64,000 bases of DNA from Climacteris rufus (GCA_013398175.1 VZRZ01000213.1:103271-167270); one strand, 5' to 3'. Shown: positions 14,640 through 28,071, numbered from the stretch's first letter. Translations and numbers: made by a program. The notes: a model not told the origin generated them from the letters alone.

Positions 14640-14820
14640 TCATGCTTCCCAAAACGGGTTGCATGATGGATTTAAATGAACTCATTAGTGGTTAATGCAG
14701 CAAAGCGCTTTCTAAATGCTAATGTTTGGCTGCCTTTGGCTCGTTAATTAATTTGAAGATTGTGTAATTATGGGAGCTTTCGATTAGCATACGTCTCTTC
14801 TTTTTATTCTCAAATGACAG
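14640..14820. promoter_or_regulatory. Candidate conserved non-coding element with octamer-like and homeodomain-like sites
   Basis: The segment has ATGCTAAT at 14716-14723 and its exact reverse complement ATTAGCAT at 14783-14790. Between them are TTAATTAATT (14744-14753) and a GTAATTA. POU and homeodomain factors are known to bind such motifs. There is no repeat signature and no coding frame. That it is an enhancer is inference from motif clustering only. Confidence 0.3.
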
Positions 14821-15087
14821 TTGTTTGTGTGCAACTATTGGAAATTCAATTATATTTATAATAAAAATAGGACATCAAACTGCCCAAACAAGCACGCTCT
14901 GCAGGGGAACTGCATCTTTTTCTTTAAAGTCTCTTTTATTACTGTTATTTTCAAAAAGAACATGGGCTCAGCAGCTTTCTCTCAGCACAGAGAAGGGAGA
15001 GCAAAGTACGTGGCTCTGCCAGATAATTACACACCCCTGAAAAGCTGAGCAGGATGCGTGAGGTCTGAAAACCTTGGGAAGAAGCAG

Positions 15088-15274
15088 GAGCAGAGCCTGG
15101 CTTTTTTCTTCTCTCTCTTCCCTCCCCCTCATTTTTTTTTTTTTTTTTTTCCAATCTATTTCTTTTTTACTTTCCTTTTANGAGCAGAGCCTGGCTTTTT
15201 TCTTCTCTCTCTTCCCTCCCCCTCATTTTTTTTTTTTTTTCCCAATCTATTTATTTTGTACTTTGCTTTTAAAG
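15088..15274. repeat. Direct duplication of about 93 bp around a single N
   Basis: The segment 15088-15180 (starting gagcagagcctggc, with a CT-rich tract, a T tract and AATCTATTT) is repeated at 15182-15274, separated by one N at 15181. The copies match closely at their left ends and differ in T-tract length and at a few bases in their tails. The single N between near-identical halves suggests unmerged contig ends rather than a biological duplication. Confidence 0.85.
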
Positions 15275-18200
15275 GCCAGCAACCATGAAATGAGGCAGTA
15301 TGGCCCAAAGAGAGGAGCTGGTGTGTGTGCCAGGACAGGCACAGCCCCGGGTTCCTGGCGGATGTGCAGAGCCAGAGCCAAGGATTCCACACTGGCTGGG
15401 AAAGGGGCACCTGTTGAACACACTCTGCTGGTGGTTCAGGCAATGAATGTATTGACAACTCTCCTTTGAATAACTCCACAAATGGAAATAGAACAGAAAT
15501 AGCCTCTTAAGCAGGTATTAGGCACAAGGGTGGGGCCACAAACCAACAGAAACTGAGAACTGAACAAAGTATTGCAGTCAAGGTTTGTATCTGTGACAGA
15601 GACAAGAGTTATGAGAGCTGTGGACTCATGAGAGAGGCTGCAGAAATAACTGGGGCCCAAGACTCCTGGAGCTGTAAGGCTCCTGGGTGGAAGAAGGAAA
15701 AAGAGCTGGAGACATTTTGGGTGATAATGATTACAAAATTAAATCAACTCTCTGGATCATTTCTCCCATTCTTTTCAAAGGCACATCTGATTTCTCTCTG
15801 AATTCACATCAGTCCTTATGAAAACAGGAAACTTGTTTGTCATGAATAGATTTTGTTTCCACTCAGGATGGGATTCTCTGTAGTTAACCAGGGCCATACA
15901 CAGCTGGATGGAGTGGTAGCACAAGTGTAAAAGCCAGGAAAACAAACCTTGGGATTCGTTAGCATGCACAACATTGCTTGAAAGGAGCCCTTCTCTGCCA
16001 GCAGCTGCAAAAGCAGCAAGGCATTAACATATGGAATAATTAAGCCCAGTAAGTAACTACTACATTTTCTAGTGAAACAGAACAACTTCATTTTCTCAGT
16101 CAGCTTCTATCTCAAAAACATCCAATGTGCATCACTTGGATAAATCACTGGATGACAGTGGTTTTTAAATTGCTATTAACCATGGATGCTCACCCTATGC
16201 ACTTTTATATGGATATCTATTATTTAAAAATTAGCAGCTAAGCATGATTAAATAGGGAGCATGTCATAGGCACCAAAACCTCAACGCCCCCACCACATCT
16301 TCATTCAAAGGAAGAAGGCAAGGAATGATTATGAAGCAAGACCTGTTGGCTGGGCTGAACCACTGGTTCCAAGACCAGAACCCTTCACCCACTCAGCTGC
16401 TGGAGAGCTATGAGTTAGAGATGACCTGCACTGAAATGTCACCTCCTAAGGCAGCTGGAAAAGAGAATCACTGACTCAGCAGCTGACTGAAAGATGCAGA
16501 AGATGCAGGAATAGAAACAGGACAGTGAAGAATAGTTCTGGTGAAGGGTGCAGGGACAGGCAACGAACAGGAAAATCAACAGAGCTTTTGCCACAGCCTC
16601 TGGAGGGGAAGGAGGGAGTGAGGAGGAAGGAACTGGGCTCCCAGGCAGCTCCTGCCACCTGCAAAGTCTCTTGGGTGATGAAAAATAGATGAAACAAAAC
16701 CTGAAACATGCGCTTCCAACCATGGCATTGGCACTAGGAAAAGGTGCAGCACAGTTTAGCAGGACAGCACCGAAAAATGACAGGAAAGCAGGGAATTTTC
16801 ATGCAAAATTGCAACCCCTGTCTGAGATTACACTAAATGTCTATAAACAATGTTTAAGGCCAAAGTCACAGAGACAGGGGTTGCACCTTTTTTTGTACTA
16901 AAGTTGTACTGAAGTTCCCAGGGGTTTAGCTGCTGAATTTCATGGAGCCAGCAGTCAGACTCCTAGAGATATCTATAATTCCAACAGGGAAAACACCTTC
17001 CTGGGGTACAACATTTATGGCTGAGAAAGGCAAAATGTGGTATTGCTCATATCCCCCTCCTTGCTGCTGGCTGGGACACTGCTCTGGTATTGATCACACT
17101 TTAAATCCTGCATGGATTCTAATGGCCATGGACAGTGCTACAGGGAGCCAGGACAGTAGGAAGAGCCAGCATTCCTGCACAAAAATTAATGCAAGGAAAC
17201 AACAGGAAGGTCTGTAAGTGCACAGTAACCAGCTCCAACCTCCAACTGTGCCTGTGGGAGTTTCCCTGTTGCTGTGCAAAGCTGACAGCCTGGTACTCTT
17301 CCCGAAATCCTAACCTTTCCCTCCTTACCCCTATACACCCACACAGACACGTGTGCACTGTGTGCCAGCAGAATTCCCCTGGGAAGAGTACTCCATCCAC
17401 CCCTCAGCTGAAAGCATCATGGTCCCAATGCATCAGCTCTTGTATCTGCCCTTTAATCTCCTTTTCTCCACACTTGAGGCATGCTCCACCTTCCCTTCTG
17501 AGGCAGGGAAGGTCTGTACACCATCATTTACTCAGAGGACGATGAATGTGACAGTCTGATCTTAACTTCTTAACAGCTGTGTTTATTTACTTAAGTGGTA
17601 AATTGTTTCCTCTAAAGCACAGAGGGGTTGGTTTGAACAGACACATCTCTGCAATTTGGGGAGATTTGGTGCTCACACATGCTTTCTCTTGAAACTGTAC
17701 ATTTTTCTATCACTGAAGTATCTGAATTACAGGCAATCTTGGGATCCAAGCTTTGTTTTAATGACTTCTCCGGCTGCTGCTTTGTATGGAGGAGAAGGCA
17801 GCCTGGAAGTACAGTAAATTGGCTCACAGGAAATGGGAAATAATAACACCACTTGTGTTCTGAATCTGACTGACTACACTTGCTCCCACTCCAAGACACT
17901 TTTCTGTTACCCATTCATAGTTCAGTTCAGATGACACAAGCATTTGCAACACCACATTGCCCTTTTAGCCTGTCTCCACACTTACACACACTGGACACTG
18001 TACAAGCTGCATCACTTGAGGTCAGAAGTCTCAGGATACTTGAATGAGTCACTCATCCACAGCCTAAAACTTAAAATCCAGCCCTATTAGTGCAGATCAA
18101 GCTGGTTTTTGTGTTTCTGGGAACAATCTTCAACACAAGGCAACTCTTGCTGGGACACCCTGCAGCAGCTGAGCTGCTGAGCCTGCCTGGTTCTGCTGGC

Positions 18201-21200
18201 TGCTCCTGCTCTCAGCCCCAGGCCCGTGACTGCTCAGGAACCTGTACAAAGCACAACTCCTGCCCCAGCCCTGGAGAAAGGAAACAAAACCAAAATCTCA
18301 CAGCTTACCTTGAACTAAGCACTGCTGCAGCCATCCCTCCTGGAATAGCCAGTTTTGGAAAACAGTGGAGGTGCACAAACCTAATGGGAAAATTGCACAT
18401 CCTTCCTGCTCAGCAGCAGTGATAATTTTTAACATTAATGAACACATATCATGATGTATGATCCCATGCTAATAAAACTTCCTCTTCTGGCATCCACTTC
18501 TCCTTGGGGACATGGAAGCAGCTGAGAATACAGCACACACCTACCCTCTCTATCCCTACTGGAACTGTTGGATTTTAAAACTCCTCTCTCAAACAGGGCT
18601 GTAAAAGGAGATGCATTTGCTCCATACTCTCCATAGCAGCAGCAGTCTCAGTTGAGAAATGACCTCTACTTAGTTTGCAGGTGCTTGGGGTTTTCCAGTT
18701 CTAAAATATGGGATGTGTTTAAAGATTTTTATTCAGGGTTGATTTGGTTATTGTTGAATCCTTGTGACTTTGGCCTGTTTAAAAGAAAGTTTATCACAAG
18801 ATGAACATCAAGCTGTGTGGTCAGAAATCAGGAATACGTAGGTCTCCATGAGACAGAGGCAGCCTTGACTGAAATATATTTTAATCACATTAAAAAGCAT
18901 TTACTGTCTGAAAGCACGTATAACACAGAGCAGTTAAAATCTTTCCTCTCTTCCTTGGTTCTCTTACCACATGTATTAACATATCACAGGAGAATTTTAT
19001 GAATTCACTTTTCTGTTTTGTTTCAGTGCAGGTCATGCTTCCTAGGGGCACTTTTCCACTCTCACTGTTCCTACAACAATTCTGTCACAGTACTGGTTTG
19101 GGAGCAGGGTCCCAGGTGGAGATACAACCCTCAGCCTGGTCCTCCATCCTATTTTGGGGAAAATCTTGAGTTTAATTCCTTGCTTTCCCACAGACCTGCT
19201 GCGCAGCTTTGGACAAAAACTGTCACTAGCTGAAAAACAGGAAGGGGGAACCACAAACAAAGGTTACAGAAGAGTAAAAATGTGTTTATCTAAAACTTCC
19301 AAGAGCCAGGGGGTCCTTGCTGGAACATCAGCAATGCAAACCTATACATTATTGAGCCACTGTTCATAGTTATTACAGCAGAAGTGCAAAACCAGAAATC
19401 TTACTTTGTTTTCAGTTCCTCCCTGCCTCGTTTCAGAGACCATATTTCTTATAAACAAGATTCTTATTTCAGTATTCATTAGATTGTTTGTCAAGGAGAG
19501 CAGCTGGTGTTGATGAATTGATTCAGATGCTCTGATGGTTCCGCTTAAAGAAGAAAAGACACAACAACAGATTTCAGAGACGTAAAAGGCTGCTGTGAAC
19601 AATAAACAGCTTTTTCTTTCCCCCACGTTCAGGGTGGACAAAATGCTAAGTTTTTAATTGCAACAAAGAAGATTCAGATTAGAGAGGAAAGTGCCTCACC
19701 GTTCAGGCTGTTGCAGTATTTCAATAGGAAAGCCTTGGAGAGCAGCCTGGCAGGATCAGGCACGTGCAGCTGCCTGACTCCTGAGGGCTCTTCCACACCT
19801 ACAGTCTCAAGACATCTCCCCTCACCTTCCTTAGTACTTGGTGACTCCCATTATTTTCAGACAGAACCTCCAAGAGCAGAACTGTTCCATTTGATCCTGC
19901 TAATTTACAAGTCTTCCTAGAGAAAGTGGAATGAAATGGCTGAAGAGCTGGAGAGACAGAACTCTTGGAGTTCCTATATCCACACATGTAAGAAGTGATC
20001 CAGCTGCAAATGACACAAAGTCACATCATGCACTGATTTCAAACTATCAGAGCACTGTGGGCACAGATTTCTTATCCTTATTATTTCTTATTTCTTGTCC
20101 AATTCAGAGGCACAATTCACCTGCAATGGGAAAAGCATTCAATGGAAACAATGAGTTGATTTATCCACCCACCCAGGCAAAGAGCGATCAGCTGGGAGAT
20201 AAATAAATAAATAAATGGGTCAACAAGTATTTCACACTTGAATGCTCAAGATAAGAAATTATATACCTAAAGCCCAGAATTGGAGGCTCACTCACTGTCC
20301 AGGCATCTGCACCAAACTAAACCTCTACAGACCTGACATTTCCAAGATTCCCTGTGTGAACAACACACAGGGCAAACTTATAATTTCTCCTCTATGAAAA
20401 CTCTACTGAATTACTTCCCACAGAATTAGCTGCAGGAACAGAATAGAAATAAATAGAATAAAATAATAGAATATTTAATTCAGCACACACAGCAAGTTTT
20501 AGCAATTTGAGCATGAGATGGCAAACAACACAATTGCAACAAACTGCACGTACTCCTACTTCTCTGTCTTGGGAATTGGCTCCTGGCTTCAAATTACTCA
20601 CTGCTAGAAAGCAGTTTGTTCCCATCCACCTAATCAGCACCTGACTTTGCTGCAGTGTTCGAGCAAACTGAAGATAGATGGGATGTGGCAATGGAAAGGG
20701 AAAGAACTGCAAAACTTTCAAATAACTATTTAAGAAGAAACTGAAGGTCAGTAATTGCAATTCTTCACTATTGTCCTGAGCTGGGAATTTGCTATCTTAC
20801 AAATGTCACTTGCAAGAAAGTAAGGGATCTATGTCAAAATCTACTGTGGCTCCCAAGTAATATGAATACATGGTTATTGCATTATAAAAAAGGTCTTTTT
20901 TCCCTATTTATAAAGCACAGAGCCCCCGTGCAGCTCAAGTGTAACAGCCAGCAGCCATTGTGCTCCAAGTGGCTTCTGCAGCTGCAAATGATGCAGCAGC
21001 ACAACTCTGTGAGCAAGACAGAGGCTGCAGAGACCCAGTGCAGCTTTGGAGAGCCCCCAACCTTGTTCACATGACTCACATCCCACCTATGCCCCTCTGC
21101 CTGGCATTTATTACAGGCAGAATCTACACCTTCAGATATTCTTGTCAGCAGCAAAGATGTGAAGCAAGCACAAAGGTACAAATTAAACTAAATGGAGCCT

Positions 21201-23985
21201 GCAGATTTCATGGTTTCCATCAAGGCTGAGACAACATGCAAAGAGCAAATGATGCCTTAGGTTTGTTGTATGAGCACTTGAACACAATGGAACAGGAAAC
21301 TCGATCTTTAATGGATGGATTTTTGATATGTCAGAATAAAAAATCCTTCATCCACTAACATTTCTTTTCAGAAGTGCTGCCCTAGGTCTGCTCGCACTGA
21401 AGTAATTGGGAATTTCCCCTCAGCATCACTGTGAGCTGGGGCCTTTGATTCTCTAATTGGGAAGGCAGAACACTCAGTCTGAGCTGCTGCCATTCCAGTG
21501 AGGTCTTGAAATGTTCAAGAACACGTAACTTGGAAAGCTCAAAATACAGCATTCTCAAAGTTAAAATCAGGGTTCTCAGCATCTAGAACAAGTCAGAAAC
21601 ACTCTGTGGATAAAAGAAAGCAGTCTGCTGAAAGTACTCAACTTCTACTGAGATGTCTTGACATTTTTTTGAGCCCCAAGTCTTGACTTGGTAACTGAAG
21701 AATGAATCTAGAAGCAGAACATTTTCACACTACATCTATTAAGAAAATTTCTGTCTTTATTAACGCTTCACCAGGCCTTTATGGCACCAATTTTCAGTTA
21801 GTCAGACGAACAGGAAAGTCTCTGCACTGCAGAGCTCCTGGGTCAGCTTTCCTTAAGGATAAGCTACTAACTGAGGCATCATCATTCTCTACAGAATCAT
21901 CAATAAATTCCTCTGAAATTATTATTCCATTACAGCTGCCCTGTGCCAACATCAGCAAACCAAAGATACTGCTTAGATTTCCATTAAATCATTTCCCTAT
22001 GTGGAAGGGAGCATGGACTTTATGAATACCTAAAACCACCACTTCCTACAGAACTCCAAGAACCAGACTGTAACTAAACTCCAAAGGGAAGATTGGGAAG
22101 CAGTGGCACGAGGCACCTACCTGGAATGTTGTCTCCTCTTCACAGGATGGATCTGGGCATCGCTACCCCACAAGCACAACATCTACATAACACAACTGCA
22201 ACGCTGGCACCAGTGAAATCTCGACTCTCAGTGTCCCAGAACCAGGAAACTGCTCCAATATTGCTCTCTCAAAATCCAGGTGATGACAGAAATCCTGCAG
22301 TGCACTTGGACTCCGGGTGAAGGGAATTTACACATGTAAAACAGAGTCCTTCCTCTGTTTTCAATCCATTATGGACACTTTTCAACAGCAAATTTCAAAA
22401 CATTAAAACTGATTTTTTTTTTTAACTGATTTTGACAGCATTACTAAGGAAATTTTTGAACACAGAGCAAAACAGTAATCTACATGAAAAAGCACCAATT
22501 TCACCATAAAGTTCTGGAGACATTAAAAGTAAACTGTTTGGGTTCCCTCACATGGATTACGACAACCCACAATTCTAAAGGAATTAAAACATCATTATGT
22601 ATAGATGGATATGTGTTATTTCACACGTGAATCTGAATGGTTTCACATATCTCAAATACAGTAACAAAAACAATTGTTTCTCTGCAGAATCAAACTGATC
22701 ATTCCGTAACAAAGGATTTCTCCAAGGTGACATTCCATTACCATGGAGCAGCTGCTCCCAAGCCTCCAGAATCTTCCAGAGTTGGGATGCAGCCGTGAGC
22801 ACCACTGGACTCAATTTCTGTTCCAGAATTGTAGGGGTGAGGGAAAGATGGAGCACATGAAACACCAAAGAAATCAGTTCCCCTAAATGGAACAGCAGGA
22901 AATGGTGACAGGGGATGGTGCCACCACCATAAGATGTACTGTGTGCTCACAAAGATCCTGCAGCCACACAGTGCAATACCTCCCACTGCTGTCTGCACCT
23001 TGTCTCATGTGAAAACATGCCAAACTAAATATTAAAAATTGTGTCACTTCCCCAGCCTAATGATCTGCAAATTGTCCGTCCCAAGCATTTAAAATTATTG
23101 GTATATAACATTCAGCCAAGGTAATATCAAAATATATTTTATTCTGGACCTCTTTCAGATCTGATTCAAATTACAGTTGTCAAAGCAATACAATGCAAAG
23201 GGAAACTGCAACAGAAAATGTGCCTAGAAGGGATATAAGGGCCTTGGGGACAAATCATTGTGATGTAGAACCAAAATACATCATAAAGTGTAATTAACAT
23301 GGTCCAGGACAGTATAGAACATCTATATCAGTCTTCTTTAGACAATAATCATGAAAACTGAACAATAAAAGTCCTTTAAACAAGTACAAAAAACTGTCAT
23401 GGGCTGGTTTACACTTTTACAACAGTTGTAGTTTAACTGGATAACTGAAGAAATGATGCAGACATTTTAATCCAGTGCTATAGGTAGGCTCACAGAATTA
23501 GACCCAAAGGATTTGTAACTCCAAATGAAACCATTACAACTACAATGTCAATGTCGGGAGAGAGAGAAAATTACTTCTGTATTCTAGAATTACTGTTCTG
23601 CACACTGCAGTCTGTTGAGGACAAGATTGCAAAGTACACTGGACTAGCAACAACATGCAGACTGTTTTCTTGTATTTACCCACAAATGTCAAAAAACATT
23701 ATGAAGTAAAAATGAATGATTATTTAAAAATTAAAAAAAAACAAAAACAAAACAAAAACATGCCTCAAGTTATTGTCAAGCTTCAAACTTAAAGGCAGAG
23801 AAAGCGAATTATGTACTCAAAACTACTGATCTGAAGCACTATTAACACTAAATCTGCAATCCACTCGAAACGGCAGATTCTCCTGGTTCATCTGCCTCCC
23901 ACCAGCCTGACAGTGAAGACAGTCACACTTTCACAGCTCGGGGTATTTCAGAGCTTTCTCTAGAGGGAGAAGTGAGGACTGCTCC
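15275..23985. other. 3' flanking DNA, no gene recognised
   Basis: Only short overlapping open frames without recognisable domains occur. The segment contains a short ATAAA-type microsatellite near 20.2 kb and no interspersed repeat that I can name. If TBL1XR1 uses a very distal polyadenylation site, part of 23.1-24 kb could be transcribed (AATAAA on the minus strand near 23.13 kb), but nothing visible decides this. Confidence 0.5.
20199..20216. repeat. (ATAA)n microsatellite
   Basis: Four to five tandem ataa units. Confidence 0.85.
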
Positions 23986-24089
23986 ATGTCTCTCTCCCTG
24001 CAGAAAATGTCAGGGATCTTGATGGAGATTTACTGCTGTCTCCCAAAGCCATATTTGCTTCTAACATGCCACAATGTTGCTTCTGCTTT

Positions 24090-24570
24090 TCTTCAGGCGT
24101 CTGGAGAGCGTGGAACTGATCCCACCGGGGACGGCTCTACAGGGCTTTGGGAAGGGAGGAGCTATGGTGCTCGTCAGCCAAAAAGGAACACTGGGCTAAA
24201 TCCGGAAGGCCCTGCTCTGGCCAAACCCCACAGACACTGAGGGGACCCTGGGCCTGAGAGGAATGTGGCTTGTTTGACCTACACTGGGGTAGCACACGGC
24301 CCCGGCGCCCCAGCGCTTGCCTTGGCAAGGGTTCCTCCTGAAGCGGCAGACAATGGGATTTCTGGTGAAGTAAGGATTGGAAAAATCGGGTCCCAAGGCT
24401 CCTCTTCACTAAACAGACAAAAACAGACAACCTTGTATTTGCAGGCTGAGCCACCTCCCCAGTTTGCAATGGAAATGAAACCCTTCCTTCAGCAGAATTA
24501 AATGTTAGCTGCTGAGGTCGCTCCGCTGGCAAACTGGCGCGGCCGCCCTGTGCCACCCACTGTTCTCCCT
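24090..24570. promoter_or_regulatory. Moderately CpG-rich segment
   Basis: Roughly 17 CpG dinucleotides were counted by eye over about 470 bp. The segment includes a gcggccgc at 24538-24545 and a CpG cluster near 24300. The surrounding DNA is AT-rich and nearly CpG-free. A minus-strand open frame of 139 codons covers it but has no recognisable domain and is most simply explained by GC bias. It may be a weak CpG island. Confidence 0.35.
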
Positions 24571-25419
24571 AAACACAAAGAACGTTCCCAAGGTACAATG
24601 TCCCACCAAACACCCTAGCATGAGGTAAGCAGTGTAAGGAAAAAGGAGTGCTTTTTAAAATGAAAATCAATTAAAATTGGTAGAAATCTTTGGCCTTTCT
24701 CTCAAGATGCATTAAAGTGTCACGAAATCAAGAAACATGCTTCGAAATGCCATGTCGTTCTGACTCTGGTAACTACTACCTCCCCTCCACCCAACCCAGA
24801 AAAAGAGGCACTTTTAGTGTTTCATATAAGATTTCCAATCATCTAGTAGACACGCTAAATAACCCTGCACAATGGTAGTCCCAGAATAAACTCAGTTTAT
24901 CAACATTACAAAGAGTCTAAAAAAGCTTTTATGAAGACCTAGATATTCTCTTAACTACACTAAAAAGTCCACTGGTTGGGAATCTTTACATCAATTTAAA
25001 ATAGCAGAAAAAGGTAAAGTAAAAATAGAAAAAGACAAACTCTACAGAAACCTGGATCTGATCATGCAAAAATGAGAAACGGGATTCCAAGATGGACGCA
25101 CAGAAAGATAGCGAACTCAAGAGCAGCTCATTTCTTATCCCATCACTAATTCTGAGCCCAGTTGTTCCACTTCCTTTTATCCTCTATTTGGATATTTGCC
25201 CGTTATGGTGTTGAACTGGAGAAAATAGGAATGACTCTGTCCATAGACTGAGCATGTACACACATGCTCCACAAAGTCAAGGTCTTGCTGCCACTTGGCT
25301 TCCCCTCTCCAAGGAGCAATGTGGACAGTCTACCTCACCACGGAACACGAGGCCTTTGTGCTACAGAAGACGATCATTAATGTCACGGTTCTGGTTTTTG
25401 TTGTTTTTTGTTGGCAGGA

Positions 25420-25680
25420 GGGCAGAGCCCGGCAGCCCCGGCGCGCAGCGGCCCCGGGCGCGCGGGGCGGCGGGAGCAGGAGCAGCACTGTGGCATGCGA
25501 GGCAGGACAGCAGCACAGCTACGGCCGGACCTTGGCTTGGGGACACTGGCCTGGCCCCAGGGCAGTGGGGCTCTGCTGCCCCTCACCGGGGCGGGGGCTC
25601 CGCCCGTGCGGCCAGAGCGCTCGGACCAGGGGAGCCGACGTTCCTGCTGACCCAGCGCCCGGCAGCCCTGGCCTGGACAC
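25420..25680. promoter_or_regulatory. Dense CpG island 3' of TBL1XR1
   Basis: About 26 CpG dinucleotides were counted by eye in roughly 250 bp, with GC-box sequence GGGGCGGGGG at 25588-25597 followed at once by an inverted CCGCCC. This sits in otherwise AT-rich DNA about 2.7 kb beyond the TBL1XR1 stop codon. CpG islands usually mark promoters, so it may start a non-coding or antisense transcript. On the plus strand it is preceded by a T/G-rich tract ending in cag near 25419, which resembles a splice acceptor. The open frames inside it match nothing I know. Confidence 0.55.
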
Positions 25681-26063
25681 ACTGAAGCTCTGGTGTTCTC
25701 TGTTTCTGAGTGTGTGATGCTATGCTGAAGCAACTAGAATTACAACCAAAACAGCTGATGATTGAGAAAGAGGAAAATGGCAATACCCTAAAACATGGCT
25801 GTGTGATTTTGCAGCTATGTCACAGAATTCCACCACAATTGTTTAGATTGGCTGAAAGAATCATCCAATAACTTTTATGAAAATGAATAAACTGTCCATA
25901 TTAAAATACAAAAGTACTATCAAGAATCACTTCTGACTTTCAGATTTAAATTCAGTGCAATTGACAAATGCATTGCTAAACGAAAAATGCAGCTTAAACA
26001 TACTCAAAACATTTGTGTCTATTCCTGGGAGCACAGTTTAAAATTATTGCACAGAATTTTTTT

Positions 26064-26075
26064 TTTATTTTTATT
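26064..26075 (-). terminator. TBL1XR1: Candidate polyadenylation signals (two AATAAA)
   Basis: On the minus strand, AATAAA occurs at 26064-26069 and again at 26070-26075, within an A-rich tract. Because the tract is low complexity the match has limited weight. Confidence 0.25.
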
Positions 26076-26420
26076 TTTTTTTTTCATTAAATGACAGAGG
26101 TCAGCCACAGTCATGGACCTCCAGCAATAAAAGCAATATTTCAAGTGCCAGACGCTCAATATATTAGGTTTCCTACATATTGTAACTCACAGGGTACTTG
26201 CTCTAAACATTTGCAATATGTTCCAAAACCCTAAAAATAGCTGGCACGGAACCACCATGGATAACTGTCTTTATGGATATGACTTGGTGTTGGTTTTAAA
26301 CGCTGTGTACGATAGCAGTATAATCCTGGGGTATATATAAAGAATGTATTGTTGACTTGTCTTTACCACTGGCAAATTGCTACCCTACCTTAGCCAAACT
26401 CAGACTTGCTTCAAGTCGTG

Positions 26421-26426
26421 TTTATT
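26421..26426 (-). terminator. TBL1XR1: Candidate polyadenylation signal
   Basis: A canonical AATAAA on the minus strand in non-repetitive sequence, about 2.0 kb after the stop codon. No cleavage data are available. Confidence 0.3.
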
Positions 26427-27157
26427 TCATGGAAATAGCAGAAATCGATGCCTAAAGAACAACGGTTAAAATGTCAAAGCTGCATTATCTCAATTAAATG
26501 AGTTTATACTTAACTTGGAGGGGGGAAAAAAAACCCCAAAACGAATAAAAAAATAGGTTAGAGACTAACAATCATAAGCCACAAAATTAATTGTGATTGA
26601 AATAGTGTTATAAAACTGATAACTTTGCAAAGCTCTGTAATATAAACCATTCCTTAAGTAAAATGTCTGTGACATAAATTTGACAACCTCTCTTTTTATA
26701 AATTTACACTCTTGGAATCTTATGCAAGACATGATGCAACCTTTTCAACTACACATACGCATAAACACAACCTCATGCTATCATTTACAAATAAAATCAC
26801 TATTAGTATACTTTTAATCACATGAGCAGAAAAAGGTTTGCCATATACATCTGTCATTGTAAGAAAAATACTTGATATTGTAAACAGAGTAAAAGACACT
26901 ATATAGTAGTGATTATTAAAAAAATAGCAGCTTACATCTACCCTATATTTGGAAAAAAATGTAGTCACAAGATACAATAAACTGCAGGACTGGAGCAGCA
27001 GGGGAATTAGTGCAAGTATTCATCTTTTAAATAAGCTGAATCACTGCTATTAAAATAAACTTGAAGCAAGTCCTCTGTTTAAGATTTTTTTTTTTAAATC
27101 TAAGGTAGTAAACATTTTGCCTGTTAATGGCAGTGTTATCAAATATATGCCAAAGAT

Positions 27158-27163
27158 TTTATT
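27158..27163 (-). terminator. TBL1XR1: Candidate polyadenylation signal
   Basis: A canonical AATAAA on the minus strand about 1.2 kb after the stop codon. It could define a shorter 3' UTR isoform. Confidence 0.3.
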
Positions 27164-28071
27164 TTAATAAAGAAAAATTACATGAAATACTTTTAATACT
27201 GGAGTTTGGTTACAATTATACATCTAAGCTCCTACAAATAATGATGGGCAACTCTCAAAGAAGCTGTGGCATGAACCCTTGTCCAGAAAGATCTTAACCT
27301 CTTAAATCCCCCAGCTATACTTTGCTCCTTTTCACAATAGTGCACAATTTAACCATATTTTACCTATGGTCTTAAAGCAACAGAAGATGCATTTTTTCCT
27401 CTTTTTTTTTCTTTTTCTTTTTTTTCTGCATCCCTGTATTTTTTTCCTGTGTTTTTGTGCCCTTCTGTTCTTAAGTTTGGCAAAATTATGTCCCAAATAA
27501 GAAACTACTGCATTTCAGCCATGTCACCAGAAAATCAAACATAGCATTATACCCATTACCATCAGACTTCGTAGATGAGAAGGATGTGAAGTATCACGCC
27601 TCAAAGAAGGATTTTTTTTTCTTCTCTCTCCCTAATCCTTTTTCCACCCTCCCTCTGTTCACAAAATTGTGCTCTGGGAGCCACAAAATGTACCAAACAT
27701 TATCAGGTTCAAACTACCTCTTCAAAGAATGCATCAAAACATGTTTCAAAGAAATGCCTTTTTTTTTTTTTCCCAAGGTGAAAAAAATATAAACAAGAAA
27801 CTAATTCACTCCCTTACTTCATGCATCCGTAAACTTAACCAAAACAAAACAGAAAACCCAATGTTTAAAAGCAAAGAAAAAAACTACTGCTGCAGATTTC
27901 TGTAAGTCCATTTTCTCTGTACACACAAACTGCTCAGCTACTGAGAAGGAAAACAAAAACACCCCACAATCCACGTGAGAATGGATTTAATGGGGGAAGG
28001 GGTAATGAAGGCTGCCATTAGTATCTTCTGAATTTGGTATGTATATGGGTCTGCTCTTGTATATGGTATAT

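Larger units (their letters stand above)
7331..15057. other. 3' flanking intergenic DNA, AT-rich, no gene recognised
   Basis: No open frame resembles a known protein. The content is a short CCAAA microsatellite near 7.7 kb and long AT-rich, non-repetitive stretches at about 10.4-11.2, 12.3-12.5 and 14.64-14.82 kb. Those stretches have clustered TAAT-type sites and look more like conserved non-coding sequence than like decayed repeats, but conservation cannot be measured here. Confidence 0.55.

Noticed and set aside
24137..24556. Minus-strand frame of 139 codons
   Set aside because: No recognisable domain or splice context; explained by local GC content.
25254..25733. Overlapping frames of 116-143 codons on both strands in the CpG island
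   Set aside because: GC-rich DNA has few stop codons. The predicted peptides are low-complexity Ala/Gly/Pro/Arg and match nothing I know.
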